The notes: generated by a model not told the origin, from the sequence alone. Numbered from the stretch's first letter, positions 52,761 through 63,230 are shown. The stretch: DNA of 64,000 nt from Bacillus sp. NTK034 (GCF_017303275.1 NZ_JAFKOJ010000003.1:186001-250000), one strand, 5' to 3'. Program-made: numbers and translations.

Positions 52761-53700
52761 AAATCTTCTTGTCACTGGTGGAGCAGGATTTATTGGTTCA
52801 AACTTCATTTCAAGAATACTAATGAACAAAAACTATTATATTACTAATATAGATTCTTTGACATATGCTTCAAATAAAAAGGAAATTCAGGCCTTTGAGA
52901 TTTCTAATAATTATCGTTTTATTAAATGTGACATAGGAAATGAAGTGGAATTAAATGAAGTTTTTGATTTGAGATATGATGCCATTATTAACTTTGCCGC
53001 TGAGACACATGTGGATAGGAGTATTCTTAACGCACATCCATTTATCAGGACTAATATTCAAGGAACATTTAATTTATTGCAGGCAGTCTTAAAAGGAAAA
53101 GCAGATAAAATGATTCATATTTCAACAGATGAAGTATATGGTTCCCTTTCTCCAGGAGATTCTCCCTTTACAGAACAGACTCCTCTTGCACCCAATAATC
53201 CTTATTCCGCAAGTAAAGCCAGCTCTGATTTGCTTGTCCGCTCTTTTTATGAAACCTATCAGCTTCCTCTTATCATTACACGATGCAGCAATAATTATGG
53301 ACCTTTGCAGCATACAGAAAAGCTTATCCCTAAAACAATTACAAACGCTCTTAATAACCAGGAAATTCCTTTATATGGAGATGGATTAAACATAAGAGAT
53401 TGGATTTTTGTAGAAGATCATTGCAGGGGCATAGAAATGGTCTTAGAAAAGGGAATTGCAGGTGAAATTTATAATATTGGCGGTAATAATGAGAAAACAA
53501 ATTTGGAGGTTATCCAAATTATTTTAAACCAGTTAAATAAAGATAAGAGTCTTATCAAGTATATTGACGACCGTAAAGGCCATGACAGGCGATATGCAAT
53601 GAATTCAAGCAAAATATCAAAGGAAGTCGGTTGGAAGCCTGAGGTTTCATTTGAAGAAGGGATCAGCAGAACGATTAATTGGTATAAATCCAGATGCTAA
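52753..53700 (+). CDS. rmlB: dTDP-glucose 4,6-dehydratase (SpsJ/RmlB type)
   Basis: 315 residues from ATG 52753, overlapping rmlA by 8 bases. The NAD site 'NLLVTGGAGFIGSNFISRIL', the substrate block 'NFAAETHVDRSI' (about 82), 'ISTDEVYGSL' (about 118, with the catalytic Thr-Asp-Glu) and 'NPYSASKASSDLL' (about 150, YxxxK) are all present. It converts dTDP-glucose to dTDP-4-keto-6-deoxyglucose, the second step to dTDP-rhamnose. RmlD follows after 9 bases. Confidence 0.95.
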   Translation: MVKNLLVTGGAGFIGSNFISRILMNKNYYITNIDSLTYASNKKEIQAFEISNNYRFIKCDIGNEVELNEVFDLRYDAIINFAAETHVDRSILNAHPFIRTNIQGTFNLLQAVLKGKADKMIHISTDEVYGSLSPGDSPFTEQTPLAPNNPYSASKASSDLLVRSFYETYQLPLIITRCSNNYGPLQHTEKLIPKTITNALNNQEIPLYGDGLNIRDWIFVEDHCRGIEMVLEKGIAGEIYNIGGNNEKTNLEVIQIILNQLNKDKSLIKYIDDRKGHDRRYAMNSSKISKEVGWKPEVSFEEGISRTINWYKSRC

Positions 53701-53709
53701 AAGAAAAAG

Positions 53710-54561
53710 GTGAGGAAAATAGATATATTAATCACTGGCGGTGAAGGTCAATTAGGCAGGGAACTGCAAAAATCCTTAAGCAGTAAGCATCATAGCTACA
53801 GTCTGGGAAAAGGAGATCTCGATATAACAAATAAAGAAAAGGCAGACCTCATAATTAACCAGCTGAAACCCGATATTATTATACATGCAGCAGCTTATAC
53901 TGCAGTAGATAAATGTGAATCAGAGAGAAAGAAAGCTTTTGAAGTCAATAGTTTAGGTGCCGGATATATAGCTTCAGCAGGGAAAAAAGTAAATGCAAGA
54001 ATTATCTATATAAGTACAGATTATGTTTTTGACGGGAAAAAACAAAGTCCTTATACGGAGGATGACATTCCAAATCCTCTGTCGGTCTACGGAATGAGCA
54101 AATGGCTTGGAGAACGGATAGTGCTAACCAATAGTGATGCTACGGTTATCCGCACTTCATGGCTTTACGGACATGAAGGGAAAAATTTTGTAAAAACCAT
54201 GCTTGAACTGGGAAAGGAAAACAGAGAAATAAAAGTTGTCAATGATCAGATTGGGTCACCAACCTATGTTAATGACTTAGCAGCAGTTATTGAACAATTA
54301 ATTGATAAGGAAAATAGTATTTATCACTTTAGCAATACAGGCTCATGTACATGGTTTACATTTGCAAAACGAATTTTTGAAGAAGCAGGTTATGACCCTG
54401 CCAGAGTGCAGCCTATAACCAGTGCAGAATATGGTGTTCCCGCACCAAGGCCCGCATATTCAGTCATGGAACATAAGGCAATTAATAATCAAGGCATTAA
54501 GACTCCAAGGCATTGGGAGTATGCATTGAAAGACTTTATACGGAAGGAGTTAAGCAAATGA
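53710..54561 (+). CDS. rmlD: dTDP-4-dehydrorhamnose reductase (SpsK/RmlD type)
   Basis: 283 residues. 'DILITGGEGQLGRELQKSL' binds NADPH, 'HAAAYTAVDKCESERKKAF' (about 60), 'ISTDYVFDGKKQSPYTEDD' (about 98) and 'YGMSKWLGERIV' (about 125, YxxxK) are typical. It carries out the last reduction to dTDP-L-rhamnose. GTG 53710 is the only start near the first conserved block; its RBS (AAAAGG) is weak and close, which suggests translation coupled to rmlB. Its stop overlaps the rmlC start (ATGA). Confidence 0.93.
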   Translation: MRKIDILITGGEGQLGRELQKSLSSKHHSYSLGKGDLDITNKEKADLIINQLKPDIIIHAAAYTAVDKCESERKKAFEVNSLGAGYIASAGKKVNARIIYISTDYVFDGKKQSPYTEDDIPNPLSVYGMSKWLGERIVLTNSDATVIRTSWLYGHEGKNFVKTMLELGKENREIKVVNDQIGSPTYVNDLAAVIEQLIDKENSIYHFSNTGSCTWFTFAKRIFEEAGYDPARVQPITSAEYGVPAPRPAYSVMEHKAINNQGIKTPRHWEYALKDFIRKELSK

Positions 54562-55016
54562 TAGAAGGCGTAAAAACTAAACAGCTTATAAAGCATTGTG
54601 ACGACCGGGGATTTTTTGCCGAGCTTATCAGGGATGATGAGCCGGAGTTGCTGTCAAGGTTTGGGCAGGCTTCCTGGTCTATGAGCTATCCAGGCGTAAT
54701 AAAAGCATTTCATTACCATGAAAAACAAGATGATTTATGGTTCTTTCCTTCAGGTAATGCACAAGTGGTACTACATGATTTAAGAGAAAATTCATCTACC
54801 TTTGGTAAGACCGAAGTCTATTACATGGGTGAAGAGAATCAAATTATGCTCCTTATTCCAAAGGGTGTTGCACATGGTTATAGAGTCCTGGGGGAAAAGC
54901 CTGCGGTAATTATTTATTTTACAACTTGTTCTTATGATAAAGAAAAACCTGATGAGAAAAGAATAGCTTGGGATGATCCTTTGATCGGGTTTGACTGGAA
55001 AACAAAATTCAGGTAG
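54558..55016 (+). CDS. rmlC: dTDP-4-dehydrorhamnose 3,5-epimerase family protein (SpsL type)
   Basis: 152 residues from ATG 54558, 7 bases after GGAAGGAG. It is a cupin of the RmlC family: 'HCDDRGFFAELIRDDEPELL' at the N-terminus, the catalytic histidine in 'KAFHYHEKQDDLWFFPSG' (about 57) and 'IPKGVAHGYRVLGEKPA' (about 105). Its short length and sequence agree with B. subtilis SpsL more than with the 180-residue RmlC. It epimerises the 4-keto sugar between RmlB and RmlD. Confidence 0.9.
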   Translation: MIEGVKTKQLIKHCDDRGFFAELIRDDEPELLSRFGQASWSMSYPGVIKAFHYHEKQDDLWFFPSGNAQVVLHDLRENSSTFGKTEVYYMGEENQIMLLIPKGVAHGYRVLGEKPAVIIYFTTCSYDKEKPDEKRIAWDDPLIGFDWKTKFR

Positions 55017-55036
55017 GGAAAGGAAGACATTGATCT

Positions 55037-56155
55037 ATGAAGAAAGGTGTCAATTTGATCGGATATGCCCGAGCTGAATTTGGATTAGGGGAAGCATGCC
55101 GTTCAGCTGCAAGGGCACTGCAATCGGCAGGAATCCCTTTTTGCATAATAAATTTTTCGCATTGTCCAGCCAGGCAAAATGACTTCTCCTGGATACACAA
55201 GGAAGTACAAGAACCAATTTTTAATACGAATATCTTTTTTATAAATTCTGACCAGTTTTTTATACATTATAAAAAAAACAACTTGCCAAAGAAATGGTTT
55301 TTGAACCGATATAATATTGGGTACTGGCATTGGGAACTGGAAAAACTCCCTGGTACCTGGTTAAAAAGCCTTCGATTAATTAATGAAGTCTGGGTTCCTT
55401 CCAGTTTTACCTCAAATGTTATTTCAAGTAGAACTCGAAAGCCGGTTATTACAATTCCTCACTCTATTTTCGTAGAAATACCTTCAGTAATTACCAGAAA
55501 AGACTTCAATCTTCCGGAAAATAAATTTTTATTTTTTACAATGTTCGACGTTAGCAGTACATTGGGAAGAAAAAACCCAATGGCAGTTATAGATGCATTT
55601 AAGATGGCTTTTCCCGGAAAAAACCATTCAGTTGCACTCGCTATTAAAATTAATAATGGTTCCAATTCCAGTCAGCTTGAGGTGCTTAAACAAAAATGTG
55701 AGGAATATCAAAACATAATTTTTATCGATAAAGTACTTGATCGGAAAACGGTAAATGGTTTGCTATATGTATCTGACAGCTATGTTTCTCTTCATAGATC
55801 CGAAGGATTTGGATTACCTTTGGCAGAAGCCATGTTTCTAGGTAAGCCGGTTATAGCTACAAATTGGTCTGGCAACCTGGAATTCATGAATAATAACAAT
55901 TCCTGTTTAGTCGATTTTACTTTAAAAAATATTGGACAGGATTATGGCCCATACACATCTAATCAGCGATGGGCGGAACCTGACCTTTTACAGGCTTCTC
56001 AATCGATGAGAAAGCTGGTATTCGATAAAAAATACGCCGATAAAATTGGATTAGTTGGAAAGAGGACTATTGAAACTAAATTGTCATCTAAAGCAATCGG
56101 TGAAAAGTACCGATTGCGGCTAAATCAAATTGGCCAATTGCCATCAAAGAGGTGA
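55037..56155 (+). CDS. Glycosyltransferase, GT4 type
   Basis: 372 residues of the GT-B fold. 'VNLIGYARAEFGLGEACRSA' at the N-terminus is typical of a GT4 subgroup found in polysaccharide loci, and the nucleotide-sugar site is 'HRSEGFGLPLAEAMFLGKPV' (about 255, the E-x7-E motif) with 'IATNWSGNLEFM'. No signal peptide or membrane segment. It probably adds rhamnose or another sugar made by this region to a growing glycan. It begins 20 bases after rmlC and ends the rml operon; a 190-base AT-rich gap follows. Confidence 0.87.
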   Translation: MKKGVNLIGYARAEFGLGEACRSAARALQSAGIPFCIINFSHCPARQNDFSWIHKEVQEPIFNTNIFFINSDQFFIHYKKNNLPKKWFLNRYNIGYWHWELEKLPGTWLKSLRLINEVWVPSSFTSNVISSRTRKPVITIPHSIFVEIPSVITRKDFNLPENKFLFFTMFDVSSTLGRKNPMAVIDAFKMAFPGKNHSVALAIKINNGSNSSQLEVLKQKCEEYQNIIFIDKVLDRKTVNGLLYVSDSYVSLHRSEGFGLPLAEAMFLGKPVIATNWSGNLEFMNNNNSCLVDFTLKNIGQDYGPYTSNQRWAEPDLLQASQSMRKLVFDKKYADKIGLVGKRTIETKLSSKAIGEKYRLRLNQIGQLPSKR

Positions 56156-56328
56156 AGCAGAGAGTTCGAAAATGCTATTAATATACACATTTAATTATAT
56201 TGTTGGATTGGAATAATGTTCCAAAGTTCGTAACTCTTGTCCTTCTTAATCATATAATGAAAATAAGCTGGGTCATTTAAGAATTATAATCTGCAGTTAA
56301 AATATTAAGTTACCTGGCAATATACTAG

Positions 56329-57309
<981 letters not shown>

Positions 57310-57376
57310 GGGCAGTTTTTTTCAAGGCTGTTTTCAAATGTTTATTGCTTTTTCATAATTTAGTTTAATTTGCAGA

Positions 57377-57580
57377 ATTGACCTTCGCTGTTTGCACTCC
57401 ATCTTCGAAAATGCTGACGCATTTCCTGCTTGCGGTTGAACATTCGAGGAAGCTTATTCCATGTCCTGCGGGAGGAGAGGGAACTTTAATACCCTGCAGG
57501 CGAAGCAGGGGAGGCTCACATTCTTCCCGTGGGTTCGCTCTGTACCTGCAGTGGAAATCTACGGGCAGAATTCTTAAACA
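57377..57580. repeat. Copy of a Bacillus-type interspersed repeat of about 200 bases
   Basis: The gap 57310-57652 contains a GC-richer block with CTGCGGGAGGAGAGGGA, ACCCTGCAGGCGAAGCAGGG, GAGGCTCACATTCTTCCCGT and CTGCAGTGGAAATCTACGGG. This series (GCGGGAGGA ... CCGCAGGCGAAGC ... GGAGGCTCAC ... GTGGAAATC) is familiar from intergenic repeats scattered in Bacillus firmus-like genomes. It can fold on itself and differs in base composition from the AT-rich genes around it. No second copy occurs in the window. Confidence 0.55.
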
Positions 57581-57652
57581 AAAACAACAACCTTTAAAAA
57601 TAGAGCCTATTTTTAAATTCTTGTTTGTAAAAAGTAAAGGGGAATTAAGCAT

Positions 57653-60016
57653 ATGAAAAAAATCCTTGTTCTTAATTTTTTCCCTGCGAAAAACCCTCCT
57701 GCTACCGGAGGTGAACACAGGTATTTTCACTTTTATAATGAATTAAGTAATCATTATGATGTAACCCTCATTTCTTCATCACACCCTCATAAATCAGTAA
57801 GGATTGTTGAATATTCGAAAACCTTCAGGGAATATTTAGTCCCAAATGATTTAGATATTCACGGTCGCCTTAACAAAGAGTTACGCGGAAAGGTTGGAAT
57901 TGAATATTCTGCTTTAGTTTCAACCTTGGCGTCCAATTATCCAAATAAGTATCACGAAGTTTTTCTTAATCTATACGAACAAAGCGATATTATAATTCAT
58001 GATTCACCATTTACCTTGGGTTACGACTTATTTTTTGGATTTGATGAGAAACCAAGAATATATAACAGTTATAACAATGAGGCAGATCTGGCAAAGCAGA
58101 TGTGGGATGGAGTTGAAGCAAAAAAGTATACTAAGTATTTTTTTGAAGTTGAAAAAGAGATGGTATTGCTGGCTGACCTGGTTTTTGCAGTATCAGAGGA
58201 GGACAGGAAAGGCTTTGTTAAATCTTATGGTGTAAATATAGACAAAATAAAACTTGCCCCCAATGGCATCGTTCCTGAAGAATGGACAAATATCCCGACA
58301 AAACACCACCGGCAAAAGCCCACTGCCTTTTTCATTGGAAGCAAACATCCCCCGAATTATGAAGCTGTAAATTTTATCATCAATAATCTTGCAGTGAAGT
58401 GCAAGAATATAAATTTTGTTATAGCAGGTGATTGCTGTAATCAATTTAAAAATGTAAGCAGAAGTAATGTAGAACTTTTGGGGAGAATTGGCAACTCACA
58501 GAAAAAAGAACTTCTTTCTAATTCAGATTTTGCTATAAATCCAATGTTTTCTGGTGGAGGCACTAATTTAAAAACTGTTGAATTCCTTTCAGCGGGTCTG
58601 CCTTTAATTTCAACAGAAATGGGAGTTCGCGGCCTCAATTTGACTTCAGGTGAAGATTATTTAGCGGCTGACAAAAATAATTTTGCAGCAATTTTAGATA
58701 CAGCGATAAAAGATAGGAAAAGATTAAAGACTATCGCAATGAAGGGAAAAAAACACATCGACCAAAACTATTCTTGGAAAGGAATAGTTTTAAAATTTAA
58801 GAAGGAAATTGATAATATCACAAAAGGAAAAAAAAGAGAAAATATTCTTGTCCTTAATGATTTTAAAGTGTCCACAGCATTATCAGGAGGAGAAGTTAGA
58901 CTTAAACAATTATATTCTGGCCTATCAAAATATTATAAAATTATTTTACTTTGCTTTACAAATGCTAAAGTGATTGAAAAAAAGCGAATTACAGAGAACT
59001 TTCTTGAAGTAAGTATTCCAAAAACACCTGAACATATTCAAGAAAACATGAAAATAAAAAAGCAGTTTCATATAAGTGTAAGTGATATTGTTAATTCTTA
59101 TATGTGCACAAAAAACAATTTACTAATGAAGATAACCAAGTTACTTTATAGAAATTCTGAGTTTATAGTTACTGCTCACCCTTATATGATTCCTTTAATA
59201 CAAGATCTTCAAAGTAAACCGTTGATATATGAAAGCTTAAATGTAGAGACAAAACTTAAAAGTGAAATATTAAAGGGCCATCCCATGTACAAATTTTTAA
59301 TTAATCAAGTGAAAAAAATAGAGTTACTTGCATTAAAAAAAAGCAACCTAGTAATAACGGTGTCAACTGAGGATAAAAACCAATTCATAGAGATGTTCCA
59401 TATGAATCCAAAAAAGATTGCTACTATAAAAAATGGTATAAAACTAAAAGATAATGATTATTTTAACGATGACTTTTCAAGCATTAAAAATCTCTTTAAA
59501 GGAGCTCCGGTTATTGTATTTATTGGCAGCAATCATTACCCGAACGTGAAGGCCTTACAGTATATAGAACAAGATTTGGCTTTGAACTTAAAAAATTATT
59601 ACTTTTTAATTATTGGATCGGTTTGTAACTCAGCTGGAAAAGCACCGCCTCAAAATGTTTTACATTTTAAAACATTAAATGAAGAGTTTAAAGATGCTCT
59701 CTTAAGAGTAGCAGATGCTGCTATAAATCCAATTATCACAGGTTCTGGCTCAAATATGAAGCTTGCAGAATATTTTGGGAAGAAAGTTCCGGTTATAACA
59801 ACAAACTTTGGAGCGAGAGGCTACGAAATTTCAAATGGAAATCATGCAATTATTTGCAGTTTAAATGAATTTGCAAATAAGATTCCTAGTTTGGTTAATA
59901 GTCCAAATATATCGTTGAATATCGTAAATAATGCATATAAATATGCTGAACAAGAGCTGAGTTGGGAATCACTTGCAGAACAATATAAAAATGTCTTACA
60001 AAGTCTGCCAAAATAA
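57653..60016 (+). CDS. Double glycosyltransferase with two GT4 modules
   Basis: 787 residues made of two GT-B units in tandem. The first (about 1-385) opens 'ILVLNFFPAKNPPATGGEHR' and has 'INPMFSGGGTNLKTVEFLSA' (about 302). The second (about 395-787) opens 'ILVLNDFKVSTALSGGEVRL' and has 'INPIITGSGSNMKLAEYFGK' (about 692). Both end with a similar 'SWKG'/'SWES' helix. So the gene arose by duplication and fusion, and may add two sugars in turn. The DNA is much more AT-rich than the first 43 kb. The preceding repeat suggests it is the first gene of a new unit. Confidence 0.85.
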   Translation: MKKILVLNFFPAKNPPATGGEHRYFHFYNELSNHYDVTLISSSHPHKSVRIVEYSKTFREYLVPNDLDIHGRLNKELRGKVGIEYSALVSTLASNYPNKYHEVFLNLYEQSDIIIHDSPFTLGYDLFFGFDEKPRIYNSYNNEADLAKQMWDGVEAKKYTKYFFEVEKEMVLLADLVFAVSEEDRKGFVKSYGVNIDKIKLAPNGIVPEEWTNIPTKHHRQKPTAFFIGSKHPPNYEAVNFIINNLAVKCKNINFVIAGDCCNQFKNVSRSNVELLGRIGNSQKKELLSNSDFAINPMFSGGGTNLKTVEFLSAGLPLISTEMGVRGLNLTSGEDYLAADKNNFAAILDTAIKDRKRLKTIAMKGKKHIDQNYSWKGIVLKFKKEIDNITKGKKRENILVLNDFKVSTALSGGEVRLKQLYSGLSKYYKIILLCFTNAKVIEKKRITENFLEVSIPKTPEHIQENMKIKKQFHISVSDIVNSYMCTKNNLLMKITKLLYRNSEFIVTAHPYMIPLIQDLQSKPLIYESLNVETKLKSEILKGHPMYKFLINQVKKIELLALKKSNLVITVSTEDKNQFIEMFHMNPKKIATIKNGIKLKDNDYFNDDFSSIKNLFKGAPVIVFIGSNHYPNVKALQYIEQDLALNLKNYYFLIIGSVCNSAGKAPPQNVLHFKTLNEEFKDALLRVADAAINPIITGSGSNMKLAEYFGKKVPVITTNFGARGYEISNGNHAIICSLNEFANKIPSLVNSPNISLNIVNNAYKYAEQELSWESLAEQYKNVLQSLPK

Positions 60017-60037
60017 AAAAGGAGGAAGGAAAGTGAT

Positions 60038-60586
60038 TTGAAGATACTTCAAATAATTCAAGAAATGTATAGCAAAGAAAATTCTCAATTTGTTAAAGAG
60101 TTATATAGGGAAATTTTAAATCGTGAATATGACCAGCAGGGCTTTCAGGATCATGTGGAAAAGTTAAAAAAAGGAACAGAAAAAGAGGTAATTCTAAGTT
60201 CCTTTTTTAAAAGTAAAGAATTAATCGTTAAGCTTAATAATTCTTTTCGTAATCCACTGTATGAAAAGAAAAATAATAACAGTACGATCTTTGGCCGGCT
60301 TCATCAAATTATGAAAAAAAAGGGTAAACATTTTTTAGATGGAGTGTTTCTGGAATTACTAAACAGGAAACCGAACAAAAAGGAATACTATTCCTTTTCA
60401 TATTCTGCAAAAGGGTCAAATAAGGATAAGAGGGATATAGTTATTCATATAATCACAAGCAGAGAATTTAACAGCAAAATTAAAATAAATAACAGGAATC
60501 TCACACTAAAATCACAAAACATTGCAGAGAAAGTAACCGCCGAAATGGTAATAAAGAAGTTAAAAACTCATTTCAGAAGGGATTAA
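60038..60586 (+). CDS. DUF4214-domain protein
   Basis: 182 residues. 'FVKELYREILNREYDQQGFQ' (about 18) is a DUF4214-type unit (a helical bundle with the pattern LYR-LNRE-D--G), and a weaker second copy starts at 'FLDGVFLELLNRKPNKKEYY' (about 100). Such domains accompany glycosyltransferases and surface proteins, but their function is unknown. TTG 60038 follows AAGGAGGAAGG; it lies 21 bases after the double glycosyltransferase and 6 bases before the GT-D gene, so all three are one unit. Confidence 0.75.
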   Translation: MKILQIIQEMYSKENSQFVKELYREILNREYDQQGFQDHVEKLKKGTEKEVILSSFFKSKELIVKLNNSFRNPLYEKKNNNSTIFGRLHQIMKKKGKHFLDGVFLELLNRKPNKKEYYSFSYSAKGSNKDKRDIVIHIITSREFNSKIKINNRNLTLKSQNIAEKVTAEMVIKKLKTHFRRD

Positions 60587-60592
60587 TAAATT

Positions 60593-61357
60593 ATGGGGAA
60601 GATACCAGGTGAGTATGAAAATGACATGCTGCAAACCTCAGATGTTATTAAATTATTGAAAGTGGCTTTTCTTCAGAAGAAACCCCTTTCACTTGCCCGA
60701 TTTGGCCATAGTGAGATTAATTTGGCATGGACCACATATCCTGATTGGATTAAGGGATGGAACTATAGAGAATACAATGGAGCAACTGAGAATCCTCAGA
60801 AGATGCAGACTGATATTAGAGAAGCATTAAAAATGACGGATATTGTTGGTCTCCATCGTTCAACATCTCGTATTTATGAGGATAGAAGAGCTGCCCTAGC
60901 AGCAAAAGAAATGTTAAAGGCACTTCAAATTGTACCGAAACATGTATGTTCAGCCTGGGTTACCCATGAACTAATAAGAAGCCAGGATTTTTGGGAATGG
61001 CTTCGAATGCAAAAAGTTGTTTTGGTGGGAAGACGTTCAAAAGAGGCTCAGCATTTATTTAAGAAAAAAGGAGTAACAGTTACCAACACAATTAATCTGG
61101 AGGGTATGGAGGATCTCCAAAAGGTACACAATTTATTATGCAGAAATTCGAATTGGGAGGTGGCACTAGTTTCTGCAGGATTACCTGCTTCGATTCTTGT
61201 ACCCCGAATTGTGCGTGATACTGGTAAAATTGCTATTGATTTTGGCCATGCTATAGATAAGATAATAGAAGGCCGTGAATTTAGATTTGATAAAACCGCA
61301 AATGAATATAATAAAAATCATACAAATAATCCCAATAATAAAGATAATGATATTTAG
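60593..61357 (+). CDS. GT-D fold glycosyltransferase
   Basis: 254 residues. 'PLSLARFGHSEINLA' (about 30) is the start of the GT-D fold (former DUF1792 group); 'DIVGLHRSTSRIYEDRRAA' (about 83), 'VVLVGRRSKEAQHLF' (about 141) and 'VALVSAGLPASILVPRIV' (about 198) fit the rest of the family, known from sugar addition to serine-rich surface proteins. The C-terminus is asparagine-rich ('KNHTNNPNNKDNDI'). No signal peptide. It ends the three-gene unit with the double GT4 and DUF4214 genes. Confidence 0.78.
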   Translation: MGKIPGEYENDMLQTSDVIKLLKVAFLQKKPLSLARFGHSEINLAWTTYPDWIKGWNYREYNGATENPQKMQTDIREALKMTDIVGLHRSTSRIYEDRRAALAAKEMLKALQIVPKHVCSAWVTHELIRSQDFWEWLRMQKVVLVGRRSKEAQHLFKKKGVTVTNTINLEGMEDLQKVHNLLCRNSNWEVALVSAGLPASILVPRIVRDTGKIAIDFGHAIDKIIEGREFRFDKTANEYNKNHTNNPNNKDNDI

Positions 61358-61474
61358 CTGGAATTCTGATGATTTTCTTAAATTGCACCCTTAATTTCTA
61401 CTCGCACAATAATCATTGAAAAGCCGACCTTAAAGGCTTTATGCGAAAAAGATTTATAAATCTTATAATTTTAA

Positions 61475-61508
61475 AACCTGTTAGTTTAAAACTAACAGGT
61501 TATTTTTT
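61475..61508 (+). terminator. Intrinsic terminator after the glycosyltransferase unit
   Basis: AACCTGTTAGTTT and AAACTAACAGGTT (61475-61500) form a perfect 13-base palindrome, followed by ATTTTTTT. The other bases of the 61358-61664 gap show no gene. Confidence 0.88.
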
Positions 61509-61664
61509 TGGACAAGAGGTTACTAACCCATACAAAATCATTCTTTTTGAATACGATGTATTGTGATGGTACATCGATACCCTAAAGAATACTCAACTTG
61601 CATTTTTATATTAACTATCATACTGGATAATAAAAAAACGATTTTCAATCCAACTTGATATAAA

Positions 61665-63230
61665 GTGCAAAAAAAGAACATCAAAATGTTTCTAAGGAAA
61701 GGATGGGCATTAAAAACAATGAATAATCTGATCCAATTTACAAAAGAATATATTTTTCATTTCCTCTTTATATCCAGTATATTTATATATTCTTTAATAG
61801 CTGCAGAAAGTAAGGCGCTAATTATTGAAATTATGGATTTAAGAGCTGTTTTTGCACTATTAGTCTATGTAGCATTAGTTCAATTGTGCCTGTACAAATT
61901 ACTGTTGAGAAAAGAATTTTCAATTGTAAAGCAAGAGCATTTGTTAATTGCCAGCTTTTTATTTTGTATATACGTTTTGATTTTCATGAGCATACAATCA
62001 AATCTATTCTTTTTATTAATTCTATTTGTTACAACAGCATTATTTTTTTTCGGGCCAATTAGAGTTTTCTTCAATAATAATATTCCTTCGATTAATGCTT
62101 CATTTAGTAATGGCAACGAACAGTTGGTAAAGGATACTAAAAAACAGGCAGAAAAAAAGATTAATAGTAAACCACCTAATATTAATGTAAAAAATCTTAT
62201 TGGAAGAGACATCATTAGGCCTACAAAGAGAATTAGTGAATATATTTCAAATAAAACCGTCTTAATTACTGGAGCAGGAGGCTCAATCGGAAGTGAATTA
62301 GTTAAGCAGGCTGCCGGATACAGTCCAAAAAGGCTGATTTTACTTGGCCATGGAGAAAATAGTATTTTTAATATCTCTGCAGATATTAAAGAAAAGTTTC
62401 CCAAAACTCAAATACATTTAATAATAGCGGATATTCAGGATAAGAATCACATTGAACAAATTTTCGAACAGTATAGACCAACTATTGTTTTTCATGCTGC
62501 AGCTCACAAACATGTTCCATTAATGGAAATGAATGAAGGAGCAGCAGTACGAAACAATATTTTTGGAACTGAAAATCTTGTCAAGGCATCATCTAAATAC
62601 TTTGTTGAACGCTTTGTCTTTATTTCAACTGATAAAGCTGTCGAGCCTATTAATATTATGGGGAAAACTAAAAGGATTGGAGAGCTGATTGTTCAGGCTG
62701 CTGCATCAGAAAGTTTAACGAAGTTCTCAATTGTAAGGTTTGGAAATGTGCTGGAAAGCCGCGGAAGTGTAATTCCCATTTTTAAGAAACAAATTGAGTC
62801 AGGAGAAGCGGTTACCGTAACACACCCAGATATGGTGAGGTATTTTATGACCATCCCTGAAGCAGTGCAACTTGTTCTTGAAGCAGGTGCACTATCAAAA
62901 GGGGGAGAGGTTTTCGTACTGGATATGGGGAAGCCAGTTAAAATCATTGATATTGCCAGAAGGCTGATCTGCTTATATGGTTATGAACCAGACAAAGATA
63001 TTAGAATAGAAATTACAGGAATACGTCAGGGAGAAAAATTAAATGAATCACTTTTTTACACTAGTGAGGAAATAGTGAAAACCAAACACCCTAATGTTAT
63101 GATTGCTGTTCCCAAAATAAAAAGCAGTGAGAATTTACAAGGACAATTAGAAAAACTTAAAGAAGCTGTAATCCATTATCCTGAAAAAATTGGGCAAATG
63201 CTAGATAAAATTATTAAAGATCAATATTGA
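61665..63230 (+). CDS. CapD-like membrane nucleotide-sugar dehydratase, short form
   Basis: 521 residues at most. Four membrane helices lie in the first 150 residues. The epimerase/dehydratase domain starts near 195 with 'VLITGAGGSIGSELVKQAAG', then 'HAAAHKHVPLMEMNEGAAV' (about 278), 'ISTDKAVEPINIMGKTKR' (about 325, with the Met in place of the usual Tyr, as in UDP-GlcNAc 4,6-dehydratases) and 'RFGNVLESRGSVIPIFKKQI'. Long CapD/EpsC proteins have a second Rossmann domain between membrane part and dehydratase; here only a 40-residue charged linker remains. The start is unsure: GTG 61665, ATG 61686 and ATG 61719 all lack a good RBS. Confidence 0.85.
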   Translation: MQKKNIKMFLRKGWALKTMNNLIQFTKEYIFHFLFISSIFIYSLIAAESKALIIEIMDLRAVFALLVYVALVQLCLYKLLLRKEFSIVKQEHLLIASFLFCIYVLIFMSIQSNLFFLLILFVTTALFFFGPIRVFFNNNIPSINASFSNGNEQLVKDTKKQAEKKINSKPPNINVKNLIGRDIIRPTKRISEYISNKTVLITGAGGSIGSELVKQAAGYSPKRLILLGHGENSIFNISADIKEKFPKTQIHLIIADIQDKNHIEQIFEQYRPTIVFHAAAHKHVPLMEMNEGAAVRNNIFGTENLVKASSKYFVERFVFISTDKAVEPINIMGKTKRIGELIVQAAASESLTKFSIVRFGNVLESRGSVIPIFKKQIESGEAVTVTHPDMVRYFMTIPEAVQLVLEAGALSKGGEVFVLDMGKPVKIIDIARRLICLYGYEPDKDIRIEITGIRQGEKLNESLFYTSEEIVKTKHPNVMIAVPKIKSSENLQGQLEKLKEAVIHYPEKIGQMLDKIIKDQY

